Shown: one piece after another, positions 5,861 to 15,117 of the stretch
Position numbering within the stretch: the stretch's first letter is position 1
Layout of the letters: each line of letters begins with the position of its first letter
DNA from: Alphaproteobacteria bacterium
GTDB lineage: Bacteria > Pseudomonadota > Alphaproteobacteria > Sphingomonadales > Kordiimonadaceae
Direction of reading: 5' to 3'
DNA length: 39,528 nucleotides
Assembly: GCA_021774695.1 (NCBI GenBank)
Contig: JAJFIU010000024.1
Location: 1 to 39,528 of the forward strand
Made by a program: the position numbers and the translations under genes
The notes under the pieces: model-generated
The model's input: the letters and a program-made list of their open reading frames with translations, nothing else
What the model was told of the DNA's origin: nothing
The model's database searches: none

Positions 5861-8488
5861 TCAGAACGCCCAACTCACCTCAAGGCCAATGGTGCGCGGG
5901 CGAGGCGGCGTGTACTGATTGCCGGTTCGCAACCCTAGGCTGGCGACAATATCGGGCTCGATGATGGAACCAAGTGCCTCCAGGCTGAAAGGATTGCCGA
6001 AGGCAAAGATATTGGCCTTGCTGTTGAATAGATTGTTTATAAACAGCGACAACCCCCAGCGATGATTTTGGAGCGAGAAACGCATGTTGGCGAGATGATA
6101 GGCGTCCATCCGCGGGCTGTTGTTTTTGTCAAAAAGAAGATCGGCGCCACCGACATAGGAATAGTCGGCCCCTATTGAAGCCATCAGTTTATCGGTCAGA
6201 TCAATGTCATAGCGCATGGCCATGCCAACGGAAAAATCGGGCGCTCCCGGCAGGGGGAGGCCCACTTGTGTGCCGAATTTGCCGTCGATCGTGCGGGTAA
6301 TTTTGGAATCATTCCAAGAAACACTCGCCTGCAGCTCGAAATTGCGATCATGCCGGTACAAGAAATCGACCTCGATGCCCATGTTCCGGGCGTCCCCGAC
6401 ATTGCCAATGTCCGGCAGGCCTTCAAAGGTAAACTGGGTAGACTGTATCTTGTCCCAGGTGGCATAAAATACCGAGGCATTGAAAACCAGCCGGTCACCA
6501 AGATGATGCGATTTGAGGCCCAGTTCAATATTGGTGAGCTCGTCCGAGTCAAAATTATCAAGAATACCACTATCGATAGGCGGCACAGGATCTTCTGTCG
6601 GCACTCCGGGGTCGGCCCCGGGCGTGCCAGAGTCGTCGGGCGCGCTGGTTCCTGCCGTCGGCACCCCGGGGTTAGTGGGAAGTGCTATCTCGTCCAGCGG
6701 ACGTATGCCGACCAAATTAATCCCGCCAACCCGGTAACCTTGGGAGAATTGCGCATAGAGCATGAGGTTTTCGTCGGCATGGTATGCCAGAACGAATTTT
6801 GGCGTAAAACCGGATTTTTTCTGTTGCCCTGCAGCATGGACGATGGGGTCCGTTCCCGCATCGTCGATATCCGACGTCGCATCATCATTGTAGTGAAACC
6901 ATCTGAGCCCGCCGGTGACGGACAGTTTCCGGTTGAGATAATATGTCAGTTCGCCAAAAACGGCGACTTCGTCCAAATCGTCCATCAGTCTTTCGGAATA
7001 GATGGTATCGGTCGGTCCGAAAGGTAAATCCTGCGCGGCGCCTTCAATCGTCAGGCTTGAACCAACCGTCTCATTGCGGCGAGAAAAGAAAGCCCCTGCA
7101 AGCCATTCCGCCCGTCCTCCGGGTCGGGATCTGAGATGTGTTTCATGGGTAATCGTCTCGATATCGCGCTGGATTGAAAATGCGCTCGGGGTAACATCGA
7201 GCCCGATCAATTTCGGGACGGCGAAGGATCCATCAAAAATCGTATCTATGTCGCGGCTCATCCATGATGTCGACGATACGATGTCGCCCCAACCGAAGCC
7301 CGCGTCGATGGTTCCATAAATTTGTAAAAGTCTGTCATCGCGGGGTTCGCGCAGGTAATTGTCGCGCTCAAGACGACCAAGGTCGCCGTTATAATAATTG
7401 GTATCATCCGCCGCATGGGTCTGAAGGTTCGTCCCCAAGCGGAAATTCCAGTTTTCACCGGGCTTTATGGCGACCGCAAAGCGACCGCCCCATGTTCTGG
7501 TGCGATTGACGTTGGGAATACCGAGGCGAACATCATCAATATAACCTCCGTCTTTTTGATAATAAGCAACGGACCGGACGGCCAGCGCATCGTCGATGAT
7601 CGGAATATTGATCATGCCGGTAACATCCTCAGAGGTATCGCCGTTTTCGGTAATCGACAGGGCCGATGAAATGCGCATTTCCATCTCGTCCAAATCCGGC
7701 TTGCGGGTGACGATACGGTAAAGTCCGCCGATCGCACCAGAACCATACAAGGTACCCTGAGGCCCGCGCAGTACTTCCACGCGCTCAATATCAGCAAGCC
7801 TGAAGCTCGGCTCGGGGGCGTTATAGGTCACGCGAGTGTAGTCCATGTAGGTGCTGACGAGCGACTGGGTGCGGCCCGAAAACGCGCCGTCCGAGAGCCC
7901 GCGAATAACTATCTTGTTGCGACCGCTTCCTTGGCTGGTGGCCGTGATGCTGGATATCCTGTGCACGATGTCACTGGTCGAGGCGGCGCGCAGTTGCTCC
8001 TGCTGGTGGCCGGAGATCGTACCAATTGAATAGGGCAGATCCTGAACGGCGTCGACACGTTTCGTTGCGGAAACCAGTATTTCTTCAATGAATTGCCGAC
8101 CATCGTCATCGATATCCGATCCGAGTTCACCATTCGGCACCCCCACGGGAGCCTCGGGTTTTCGAACGATGCGAATCGAGCCGGATGGGAGCAGCCTGAA
8201 AGTATATGGTGTACCTGCAAGAATGCGAACAAGCGCATCTTCCAGAGCGTAACTGCCTTTCAAGGGTCGCGTGTGGCCATCGCGGTAGGAAAGGCGAGGC
8301 ATTCCGATCGAGATGTCGGCCTGTTTGGCGAATTCTACCAGCGTCTTGCCGATAGGCGCTCGATTCAGATCGAAGGCGACGAGCCCTCTTTCTACCGCCG
8401 ATGCGGGAAACGGCACCAGCGCCAGCGCGAAAAGCCATATCATGCCTTTCGGCAGTTTATGGAAAAGATAACTGCGGTTTGTCGTCAT
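5861..8488 (-). CDS. TonB-dependent receptor with N-terminal STN signalling domain (FecA-like)
   Basis: The receptor has 875 aa. It has an N-terminal signal peptide (hydrophobic run about residues 15-31 ending ASA) and then an STN domain at about 35-110 (FDLNRAPIGKTLVEFAKQAD ... SYALEDALVRILAGTPYTF), the periplasmic domain that talks to FecR-type anti-sigma factors. The plug follows at about 130-260 (EILVSATKRVDAVQDLPYSI; RVEVLRGPQGTLYGSGAIGG), then a 22-strand barrel ending in GLEVSWAF. A Pro/Gly/Asp-rich loop around residue 625 resembles the low-complexity part of the neighbouring RTX protein. The FecR and ECF sigma genes directly upstream on the same strand make it a transducing receptor. 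The ligand is unknown; the ferric siderophore class is only a default guess. Confidence 0.9.
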   Translation of the reverse strand: MTTNRSYLFHKLPKGMIWLFALALVPFPASAVERGLVAFDLNRAPIGKTLVEFAKQADISIGMPRLSYRDGHTRPLKGSYALEDALVRILAGTPYTFRLLPSGSIRIVRKPEAPVGVPNGELGSDIDDDGRQFIEEILVSATKRVDAVQDLPYSIGTISGHQQEQLRAASTSDIVHRISSITATSQGSGRNKIVIRGLSDGAFSGRTQSLVSTYMDYTRVTYNAPEPSFRLADIERVEVLRGPQGTLYGSGAIGGLYRIVTRKPDLDEMEMRISSALSITENGDTSEDVTGMINIPIIDDALAVRSVAYYQKDGGYIDDVRLGIPNVNRTRTWGGRFAVAIKPGENWNFRLGTNLQTHAADDTNYYNGDLGRLERDNYLREPRDDRLLQIYGTIDAGFGWGDIVSSTSWMSRDIDTIFDGSFAVPKLIGLDVTPSAFSIQRDIETITHETHLRSRPGGRAEWLAGAFFSRRNETVGSSLTIEGAAQDLPFGPTDTIYSERLMDDLDEVAVFGELTYYLNRKLSVTGGLRWFHYNDDATSDIDDAGTDPIVHAAGQQKKSGFTPKFVLAYHADENLMLYAQFSQGYRVGGINLVGIRPLDEIALPTNPGVPTAGTSAPDDSGTPGADPGVPTEDPVPPIDSGILDNFDSDELTNIELGLKSHHLGDRLVFNASVFYATWDKIQSTQFTFEGLPDIGNVGDARNMGIEVDFLYRHDRNFELQASVSWNDSKITRTIDGKFGTQVGLPLPGAPDFSVGMAMRYDIDLTDKLMASIGADYSYVGGADLLFDKNNSPRMDAYHLANMRFSLQNHRWGLSLFINNLFNSKANIFAFGNPFSLEALGSIIEPDIVASLGLRTGNQYTPPRPRTIGLEVSWAF

Positions 8489-8505
8489 AATATATATTCG
8501 TGTCG

Positions 8506-9531
8506 CTATCTTTCGGTACGTATTATGATGGTGTCGTCTTTTTGCTCAACGGTGACCGGGAGCAAATCTTCCAAAAGTGCAAGTGCGGCGGCCTGGTTGT
8601 CTGTTTTCAGCGCACCGGAGAATGTCAGAGCATCGGCACCGGCGCCTTCAAGCCTGACTTTTGTCGGGAAATAGCGGTTCAGGTCGCTCACGATGCGCTC
8701 AAGCGCGACATCCTCGTATGCAAGATGACCGCTTTTCCAGGATGTGGCGGCGCCTGCGTCAACCAGATGAATATCGTTTTGTACCGCACCTTCCCGGTGC
8801 ACAAGCTGCTGCCCACGCGTTAACCGGTCCATGGCTTGAGACACCGGTTCGGCTACAGACGACTGATCTGGCGATACTTCGACGATGCCTTCGGCAACCG
8901 TAATCGTTACCGTGCCCTCATGGCGCAGGATGTTGAAGACTGTGCCGACCACGCGGACCTTGCTATCACCAACCGTAACGACGAAAGGCCGTTTTTCATC
9001 TTTTGCCACTTCAAACAGGGCTTCGCCGTATTCGAGCCGGGTTCGTCTTTCGCCTTTATCCAAATCAACAACAATTTTGGAATCGGTATTGACGTGCACT
9101 GTGGTGCCGTCGTTCAGCGTAACAAGACGTTCCTCGCCAACACCGGTTGTGAACTCTCCGGCAAAAGATGAATCGTTGGTAAAATTCCCCATGCTGACGA
9201 ATACGAGTAGAACGGCGGCTACAGCAGCCGCGGCTGCGCCAGTCCATTTTTGCCGCCGAGACCATCGCCATGCGGCGTCGATCACCGTGCTCTCCGATAC
9301 GGCGGAGGCTGCCTCAAGTGACGCGATGATCGCCTCCCGCTTGTCAGCGAGCTCGATATCCAGGTCTTCGATACGATCGTAGACAAGCCGATTTTTCTCG
9401 TCTGCGCCGAGCCATTCAGTAAAAGCGAGCCAATCAGCTTCCGTCGCTTCGTCCGAATGCAGGCGCGTGTGCCAAACCGCCGCGCCTTCTAGCCGCCTGT
9501 CTTCTGCTGTTATTGCTGATTGATCGATCAT
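8506..9531 (-). CDS. FecR-family anti-sigma / sigma regulator
   Basis: The product has 341 aa. Residues about 10-55 are the cytoplasmic DUF4880-type helical part (AAVWHTRLHSDEATEADWLAFTEW region). A single membrane segment lies near 97-112 (WTGAAAAAVAAVLLVFVSM). The periplasmic FecR domain follows (GVGEERLVTLNDGTTVHVNT ... YGEALFEVAKDEKRPFVV ... VGTVFNILRHEGTVTITVAEG), and the C-terminus is an STN-like domain (LERIVSDLNRYFPTKVRL ... FSGAL). It relays receptor occupancy to the ECF sigma factor encoded just upstream. Spacing to the receptor gene is only 17 bases, consistent with an operon. Confidence 0.9.
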   Translation of the reverse strand: MIDQSAITAEDRRLEGAAVWHTRLHSDEATEADWLAFTEWLGADEKNRLVYDRIEDLDIELADKREAIIASLEAASAVSESTVIDAAWRWSRRQKWTGAAAAAVAAVLLVFVSMGNFTNDSSFAGEFTTGVGEERLVTLNDGTTVHVNTDSKIVVDLDKGERRTRLEYGEALFEVAKDEKRPFVVTVGDSKVRVVGTVFNILRHEGTVTITVAEGIVEVSPDQSSVAEPVSQAMDRLTRGQQLVHREGAVQNDIHLVDAGAATSWKSGHLAYEDVALERIVSDLNRYFPTKVRLEGAGADALTFSGALKTDNQAAALALLEDLLPVTVEQKDDTIIIRTER

Positions 9532-9656
9532 AAACTTGTGGTCTTCTATGTGGTTAAAGCCTCCGCTTGGTCTACCCTATACTCAAGAGACGCCGCGGGC
9601 ACCATATCACCCCCACTCATCAGCATGGACGATATTCGTTTTTGTTCACGGCAAAG

Positions 9657-10244
9657 CTAATCTTCATCTTTCAGGTGATGAACCAGATATTTTAGCGCCT
9701 TCGCCATGTGTTTTTCGACAGTACTTCGGGATATTCGGAACTTTTCGGCAACTTTCCGGTGGGTTAGCCCTTCAAACTTGTGGGCGATAAAAACTTTCCG
9801 GCACTGGGGTGGTAGGCCGTCCAGGGCCGCAACAATCCGGGCGACTTTCTTTTTGGCGTCAAGTGCAGCGTCGGCATCTGGCTGATCAAGAACAGGCTCG
9901 CCACAGACGGTGTTATGATTGACGTCGCTCCAGTCCTTGTCGCGAGCGCTGCGCCGCAGCCGCCCCCGGCGATGATCAAGCGCCATGTTGCTAGCGATAC
10001 GGTATAGGAATGCCGCTGGATTGGTGATTTCCTGATCGAATGACGAGCGGTTCAGCCTGAGATACATCTCCTGGATGATGTCTTCAGCGATTTCTTCGTC
10101 TCGGAAACGGGCAACCAGAAAACGCTTCAAAGCCTCCCGTTTTTCAACATATGCCTCAATCACCGTAGATTTTATGTCGTCGCTCAAGCCCATTCCCCAA
10201 TAAGCTGGATCGCTGCAGATTTGCGGTGACCGGCGTATCGCCAT
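9657..10244 (-). CDS. ECF RNA polymerase sigma factor, FecI type
   Basis: The protein of 195 aa has a region 2 with RDEEIAEDIIQEMYLRLNR and NPAAFLYRIASNMALDHRR, and a region 4 with LPPQCRKVFIAHKFEGLTHRKVAEKF and an RSTVEKHMAKALKYL recognition helix, as in FecI-like sigma factors. It heads the minus-strand cluster sigma - FecR - receptor - RTX. Two starts are possible: ATG 10244 with AGGAG directly abutting it (poor spacing), or the internal ATG at 10193. By family rule it should direct transcription of the receptor and probably the RTX gene. The 125-base gap to FecR may hold a second promoter. Confidence 0.9.
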   Translation of the reverse strand: MAIRRSPQICSDPAYWGMGLSDDIKSTVIEAYVEKREALKRFLVARFRDEEIAEDIIQEMYLRLNRSSFDQEITNPAAFLYRIASNMALDHRRGRLRRSARDKDWSDVNHNTVCGEPVLDQPDADAALDAKKKVARIVAALDGLPPQCRKVFIAHKFEGLTHRKVAEKFRISRSTVEKHMAKALKYLVHHLKDED

Positions 10245-10348
10245 CTCCTATAAAACACATCGAGGGCGTCGGCAACGACACTTTTGTCTTGGCCCCGTCG
10301 TGCCGATGAGGTTACAGATGATTTTGAAGACGCCATCATCTGACGGAA

Positions 10349-10600
10349 TTATCTATGCTGCGGTGACATTTGCCGACTTTTATCGAGCAGGCAGGGGTTT
10401 CCTCCATCCACAATCACTTTCCACGCGCCGCCACGTTTCGTCCATACGGTTATGTATTTCCCATAGTTTTCCTGAACGGTGCCATCTATGAACTGGCTGA
10501 AAACATAGGTCCTCCATGTATAAGCCAGGTCGCTGGATGTTGCGACCATGCCGACCTGCAGTGTCCAGACAAGTGTTGCTCCCTTTAGCATATTGCGCAT
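10349..10600 (-). pseudogene. DUF4440 (SnoaL-like) protein, C-terminal remnant
   Basis: The frame carries the second half of a DUF4440/NTF2-like domain: GATLVWTLQVGMVATSSDLAYTW, then ENYGKYITVWTKRGGAWKVIVDGGNP. The N-terminal half of the domain and the usual signal peptide are missing, and the region upstream is in no consistent frame, so the gene is truncated. Family members are small periplasmic or cytoplasmic ligand-binding proteins of unknown role. Confidence 0.65.
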
Positions 10601-10827
10601 ACAGACAAGAACCGCAGACCATTGGATGATCGAGCGCTGACAGTATTTGTTTGCGGGTCACCATCGCCTGTCTCTGCCCCGGTTCGCACTAAAGTATGTA
10701 CCGGTGTGAACACAGCCTACCGATAGGATGAGAAAGTGCGCAACCAACAAGCTGGCTAAAATATTTTACCGAGTGCCGTTGGCAAACTTGTGGCGTCAGA
10801 GTTTTCCGTCGTTTTTGACATGACCAA

Positions 10828-11108
10828 CTGACCGGCGGTAACGGCACTGACACATTGCATGGCGGCACCGGAAATAACACCATTTTGCAGGGCCGGACGA
10901 CACTGGCAACGATACGGTTGACGGCGGTGCGGATGCTGACAAGTTCGCGTTTGGTAACACCAGTGGCAATGACACGATCACTGACTTTAATAGTCTGACA
11001 GGCGTTACAGCTGCGGCTATTGCGACCACGCGGGACTGCCAGACAAGCGTGCTAATTGACTTGAGCGATGGCGACAGTGTATTCTATCATTGGTATTGCC
11101 ATCGTTGA
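10828..11108 (+). pseudogene. RTX-type repeat protein remnant with frameshift
   Basis: One frame reads LTGGNGTDTLHGGTGNNTI. After a frameshift near 10890 another frame continues with NDTVDGGADADKFAFGNTSG, NDTITDFNSL and an Asp-rich tail to a stop at 11106-11108. These are nonapeptide calcium-binding repeats and the typical cap of RTX proteins. The gene lacks a start and is frameshifted. It is on the opposite strand to, and too diverged from, the intact RTX gene of the same block to be a recent copy. Confidence 0.75.
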
Positions 11109-11210
11109 TCTGATAGCTAGCAATGTGAATTTCCAGGAAGAATGTGGCGGTTGTTTCCCAGAACTGTGACGAGTCTTTTTGGGCTATACATGTGGCTCGA
11201 ATTTAGCAAA

Positions 11211-11452
11211 TTGCGTCAGAAGAGCCTTAAAATGAGTTTTTAGAATCATTCAGCTAGCATATTTTCTATCACATTATTTTTTCATGAAATTTATTACTTA
11301 ATAATATCAAATAGTTATACACCTATCAATCAGGCTCATAACCTGAAGGTGAATGAGCATACTGGTTCGGACGGAGAGCTTCCCGATAACGACGCTCGGA
11401 GGCAACACGAGGAGGCGAAGCCCCTCAATGGTAAATCCTACTCCCGCAACCA
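11211..11452 (+). repeat. Repeat copy R2: AT-rich arm, tRNA-fMet anticodon arm and expanded T loop
   Basis: The arm (CCTTAAAATGAG at 11225; CTAGCATATTTTCTATCAC at 11254-11272) is closest to R1a. The anticodon arm TCAGGCTCATAACCTGAAGGT ends near 11350. Then about 50 bases intervene (with a TTCGGACGGAG block shared with R1b and R5). The GGAGG...CCTAC T stem encloses CAACACGAGGA, the mini-hairpin GGC-GAA-GCC (11414-11422) and the acceptor end CTCCCGCAACCA. It separates the receptor/RTX block from the RiPP block. Confidence 0.85.
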
Positions 11453-11616
11453 AATAAAAAAGGCCCGTCATCGTCTTTGAAATAAGTCGTCTGGTATGAA
11501 AGTGTGCCAGAGCGCTAGGACAGCGTCGGCCATAAGTTTCGAAATTGTCTTTCCTTACGGTTGTATCCTCACTACTATAATGAGGCCTATGTGTAATTCA
11601 GTCGGATCAAGGATTA

Positions 11617-14160
11617 ATGCAGGATAATTATTTGTTTGCCGACGCGCAGGAAGGCGACTTCCCCGCCAAGCCCAGTGTTGCGCCAACAGAGAGTTGGAAA
11701 GTTCTCATTGTTGACGATGAACCTGAAGTGCACACACTAACGAAGCTCAATCTGCACAGTATTGGCTTTCGAGGCGGGAGCATTGACTTTTTGAGTGCTT
11801 ATTCAGCTAAACAGGCCGAGGAAATTCTTTCCGAAAACTCTGAAATAGCGGTTATTCTCCTTGATGTTGTGATGGAGAGCGACAATTCGGGCCTTAAACT
11901 TGTCGATAAAATCCGAAACGAAATGGGAAACAGCAAAATTCGCATCATTTTGCGGACTGGCCAGCCGGGCCAAGCTCCTGAAGCTGAGGTTGTGCTGAAA
12001 TACGATATCAACGACTATCGCTCGAAAACCGAGCTGACTCAGGAACGAATGATCACAACGATCATTGGCGCTCTTAGAAACTACGCAGACATGCAGAACC
12101 TAGAGCATGGCGAGCGCCATCGCCGTTATATTGAGGCAAAGTCGGCGGCCCGTTCCCTGTTCCTCGCTTCCGTTAGCCACGAAATCAGAACACCGATGCA
12201 CGGTATTCTCGGCACACTGGAGCTATTGTCTAACACCAAACCAGACGAGGATCAGAATTCACTAATCAAAATTTGCAAGAGTAGCGCAGGGTATCTTCTT
12301 GAAATAATTGATGATATTTTGGATTTCTCCAAGATTGATGCTGGCAAGCTCCAGATCGCTGAAAGGTTGGTAAGTCCGACTGAGATGGTCCACAGCGCGG
12401 TTGACCAGTTGGCTTCACGTGCTTGGCTGAAAGACGTCGAACTTATGGTCTATGTCAAGCCTGATACGCCAACATCTATTGAATGTGATCCCAAGCGGGT
12501 GAGCCAAGTGCTTATCAATCTTGTTGGTAACGCCATCAAATTTACCAATCAAGGACACATCATTGTACGGGTAGGCAGCCAAAAACTAGACGATGATCTA
12601 CATACGTTACTTATCGAAGTCGAGGACACCGGGATTGGCATGACCGCTGAGCAGCAATCCAGGTTGTTTACACCTTTTGAACAAGCGAGCGTTGACAGCA
12701 GTCGAAAATATGGGGGCACGGGATTGGGCCTGGCCATCAGCCGCAGACTGGTCGAATTGATGAAAGGAACCATCGAGTTGGAAAGCGATCCGGACATCGG
12801 TTCGACTTTTCGCTTTTCCCTACCCGTCAGAGTTGCCGACACCGCCCAAACAACAACCGGGAGGCTAGAGGGTCGCAAAATCATGTTGATTGGCGACGCG
12901 ACCAATAGCATGCGAACAGTGGCCTCTATATTGAACGACGAGCGGGCAGACTTCCTTCATGTCAGCGACGCTTCCCAAGCCTCGGACAAATTGCTGACCG
13001 GCTTGGCAAAAGGGCAGCCGGTAGAAGCAATTCTGATTGATGAGACAGTCAACGACCACCACTGTATTCACTGGCTACGCGAAATTCGGGAACGAGAACG
13101 ATTGGCGGACATTCCAGTGGGCGTCATGATTCGGCGCTCAAGCCGGTCACTTATTTCTCGGTTACGCAGCTACAAAGTGAACCAAATTGTTATGAAAGTG
13201 ATGAGGTCGGAGGCATTAGTCTCAGGAGTTAACAACCTAGTCAACCCAGAGTCCGCCAAGATAGCCGGTGAAACCGCCTTACCAAGCGCTGACAATGCAA
13301 ATCTGGTGACCGAAGGTCTGTCCCGAATAAGATTTCCTGGCGCAAAAATATTGGTGGCGGATGATTCACGAACAAATCAGTTTGTCCTGCGCAAAATGCT
13401 AGAACATCTGTCTGTTTCTGTTCGAATAGTAGAAAACGGAAAAGACGCCATCGAGGCACTGACTGAAGGTATAGGTACTTTCCATTTGGCCTTTATAGAC
13501 TGCTTTATGCCAGACATTGAGGGATTTGAAGTTGCTCGTCGACTTCGACAAAAAGAAAATGGCGGTGGTGATCGAATGCCAGTGATTGCCCTCTCGGCAA
13601 GCTTCCTGCCAGAGGATATTCAGATGAGCAAGGAGGCTGGCATGGACTGCTATGTCAGTAAACCAGTTGATATTTCCACTTTGGCAGACGTTCTCGACAA
13701 ATGGTTACCAAGCGCATGTCAACGCGTGGAAACAAGTCACGATGAGGCGCTTGTGCTTGAACAGTATCCTCTTCTCAAGTCAAAAACTGGTAAGGTATCT
13801 ATTGTTGAGGAAGCCGAAAAAGCTGGAATCGATCTCACAAAATTGCTGGAAGTATACGGCGATTTGAACACTAGGTCACGTGTATTGGTTGAAATGTTTA
13901 TGCGTGATATTCCGCTCTTTATTCGGGAATTGGAAACCGCAGTGGCCCGTAAGGATTCGGAACGGGTGCGGTATTCAGCTCACTCCATCGCCGGCAGTTG
14001 CGGTGTTGTCGGTGCTTTTCATCTTGCAGAAGGCGCTCAGGCAATTGAGTATAATGTGCGCGGCAATAACTGGGATATAATCGGCAAACTAACCCCGCAG
14101 TTGATGGGGCAATGTGAGGCCGCTTGCCGCTTTTTCGAGGTTGTTGACTGGAACGAATAA
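11617..14160 (+). CDS. Hybrid sensor histidine kinase (REC-HK-REC-REC-Hpt)
   Basis: The 847-aa protein has no membrane segment. An N-terminal receiver at about 28-160 (VLIVDDEPEVH, phospho-acceptor Asp83, and the RTGQPGQAPE / YDINDYRSKTELT signature of the DUF3369-associated response regulators) is followed by a HisKA domain with SHEIRTPMHG (His188). The ATPase has NLVGNAIKFTN, DTGIGM and GGTGLGLAISRRLVELM. A second receiver-like domain (about 420-545) has lost the acidic pocket. A third receiver is intact (VADDSRTNQ, Asp628 in FIDCFMPD, Lys in VSKPVD), and a C-terminal Hpt domain has AHSIAGS (His789). It is a cytoplasmic phosphorelay protein that needs an outside regulator, not present here. 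It starts the RiPP block just behind repeat R2 and converges on the lyase gene with 6 bases between the stops. Confidence 0.9.
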   Translation: MQDNYLFADAQEGDFPAKPSVAPTESWKVLIVDDEPEVHTLTKLNLHSIGFRGGSIDFLSAYSAKQAEEILSENSEIAVILLDVVMESDNSGLKLVDKIRNEMGNSKIRIILRTGQPGQAPEAEVVLKYDINDYRSKTELTQERMITTIIGALRNYADMQNLEHGERHRRYIEAKSAARSLFLASVSHEIRTPMHGILGTLELLSNTKPDEDQNSLIKICKSSAGYLLEIIDDILDFSKIDAGKLQIAERLVSPTEMVHSAVDQLASRAWLKDVELMVYVKPDTPTSIECDPKRVSQVLINLVGNAIKFTNQGHIIVRVGSQKLDDDLHTLLIEVEDTGIGMTAEQQSRLFTPFEQASVDSSRKYGGTGLGLAISRRLVELMKGTIELESDPDIGSTFRFSLPVRVADTAQTTTGRLEGRKIMLIGDATNSMRTVASILNDERADFLHVSDASQASDKLLTGLAKGQPVEAILIDETVNDHHCIHWLREIRERERLADIPVGVMIRRSSRSLISRLRSYKVNQIVMKVMRSEALVSGVNNLVNPESAKIAGETALPSADNANLVTEGLSRIRFPGAKILVADDSRTNQFVLRKMLEHLSVSVRIVENGKDAIEALTEGIGTFHLAFIDCFMPDIEGFEVARRLRQKENGGGDRMPVIALSASFLPEDIQMSKEAGMDCYVSKPVDISTLADVLDKWLPSACQRVETSHDEALVLEQYPLLKSKTGKVSIVEEAEKAGIDLTKLLEVYGDLNTRSRVLVEMFMRDIPLFIRELETAVARKDSERVRYSAHSIAGSCGVVGAFHLAEGAQAIEYNVRGNNWDIIGKLTPQLMGQCEAACRFFEVVDWNE

Positions 14161-14166
14161 TCGGTT

Positions 14167-15117
14167 TTATTTGACTGGCGAAAGATGCGGTTTATCCGGA
14201 TCGAGACCTGTTGAAACCCATTCGTCCACTATCAAGTGCTCAAACTGATCTGAGCCAGCTAACTTGCCACGCGCCAGTCCACGTGCAATCACACTACATC
14301 GGTGCATACCGAAGCCTAATGCCGTACCCAAACCATCGGAGGCGGGGTCCTGCGCCCAGGAAATACCGCGCCGTATTTTGCACGTGAATTCTGGAACCGG
14401 TTTTCTCAATGGTGGATCAAGTGACATAATTTCATTCACTAATGATTGCTGCAAATCTTGTATTGACGTACGCGGGAAATACGCGACTAATGTATCGCGC
14501 CGGGCATAACGGGTGGGTGAATTGAGAACCTTTACGAAGGCAGGTAGATGATTTGCTTCTGCCCATTGCAGAATAAAACGAAATACCGGAACGGCCCCAT
14601 TGACCGCTATATTGAAATAAACCCTATCCTGGCCACCAGCCTTATCCGGCACGCCACATGCACTAATTCCAGTGAAAAAGCCGGGCGAGGCATAGCGTCT
14701 GCCCGTGGGCATCCTAACTGAAACAGTCTGCTCACCTTCAGTGTCATGGAGCCATTCATCATTTGTGACTGACAACCCAATACCTTGCCGTTCTATAACC
14801 GCTGCATCATTGTTTCGGGTAATCAGACGCCAGCCGGGGCAACAATAAAATGGAGATGGTAGTGCAGCAGAAAATTGGTTCGCTAAAGCCGTGTCTTCCA
14901 GGCTCTCTATTAATCTCGCCGCAGTGCCGAGGGCGCGGGGTTGATGGTGGCTCAAATTTCTTAAACCCTGATAATAATAGCGATATAAAAAGGATGTAAG
15001 CCTTCGTTGATCGCCCAATACAGCCACTTCACCAATCTGTCGATGAATCCAACCTTTATCTGGATCACAGGACAAATCTCGATCGATTTCAGCGATTAAT
15101 TTGCGTATACTCATCAT
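14167..15117 (-). CDS. HopA1-family protein, predicted phospho-Ser/Thr lyase of a RiPP pathway
   Basis: The product has 316 aa. The C-terminal 150 residues carry the family pattern: FNIAVNGAVPVFRFILQWAE, then FVKVLNSPTRYARRDTLVAYF, then PEFTCKIRRGISWAQDP and GFGMHRCSVIARGLARG. HopA1-fold proteins include the lyases of class V lanthipeptide and thioamitide clusters (LxmY- and TvaD-type), which eliminate phosphate from phospho-Ser/Thr to make dehydroamino acids, like the OspF/SpvC effectors. Lys196 (in FVKVLN) and His272 (in GMHRC) are candidates for the catalytic base and acid. The start codon overlaps the stop of the kinase gene by 4 bases (ATGA), so the two are translationally coupled. The family call comes from remembered motifs, not a search; the N-terminal 120 residues are unassigned. 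Confidence 0.7.
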   Translation of the reverse strand: MMSIRKLIAEIDRDLSCDPDKGWIHRQIGEVAVLGDQRRLTSFLYRYYYQGLRNLSHHQPRALGTAARLIESLEDTALANQFSAALPSPFYCCPGWRLITRNNDAAVIERQGIGLSVTNDEWLHDTEGEQTVSVRMPTGRRYASPGFFTGISACGVPDKAGGQDRVYFNIAVNGAVPVFRFILQWAEANHLPAFVKVLNSPTRYARRDTLVAYFPRTSIQDLQQSLVNEIMSLDPPLRKPVPEFTCKIRRGISWAQDPASDGLGTALGFGMHRCSVIARGLARGKLAGSDQFEHLIVDEWVSTGLDPDKPHLSPVK

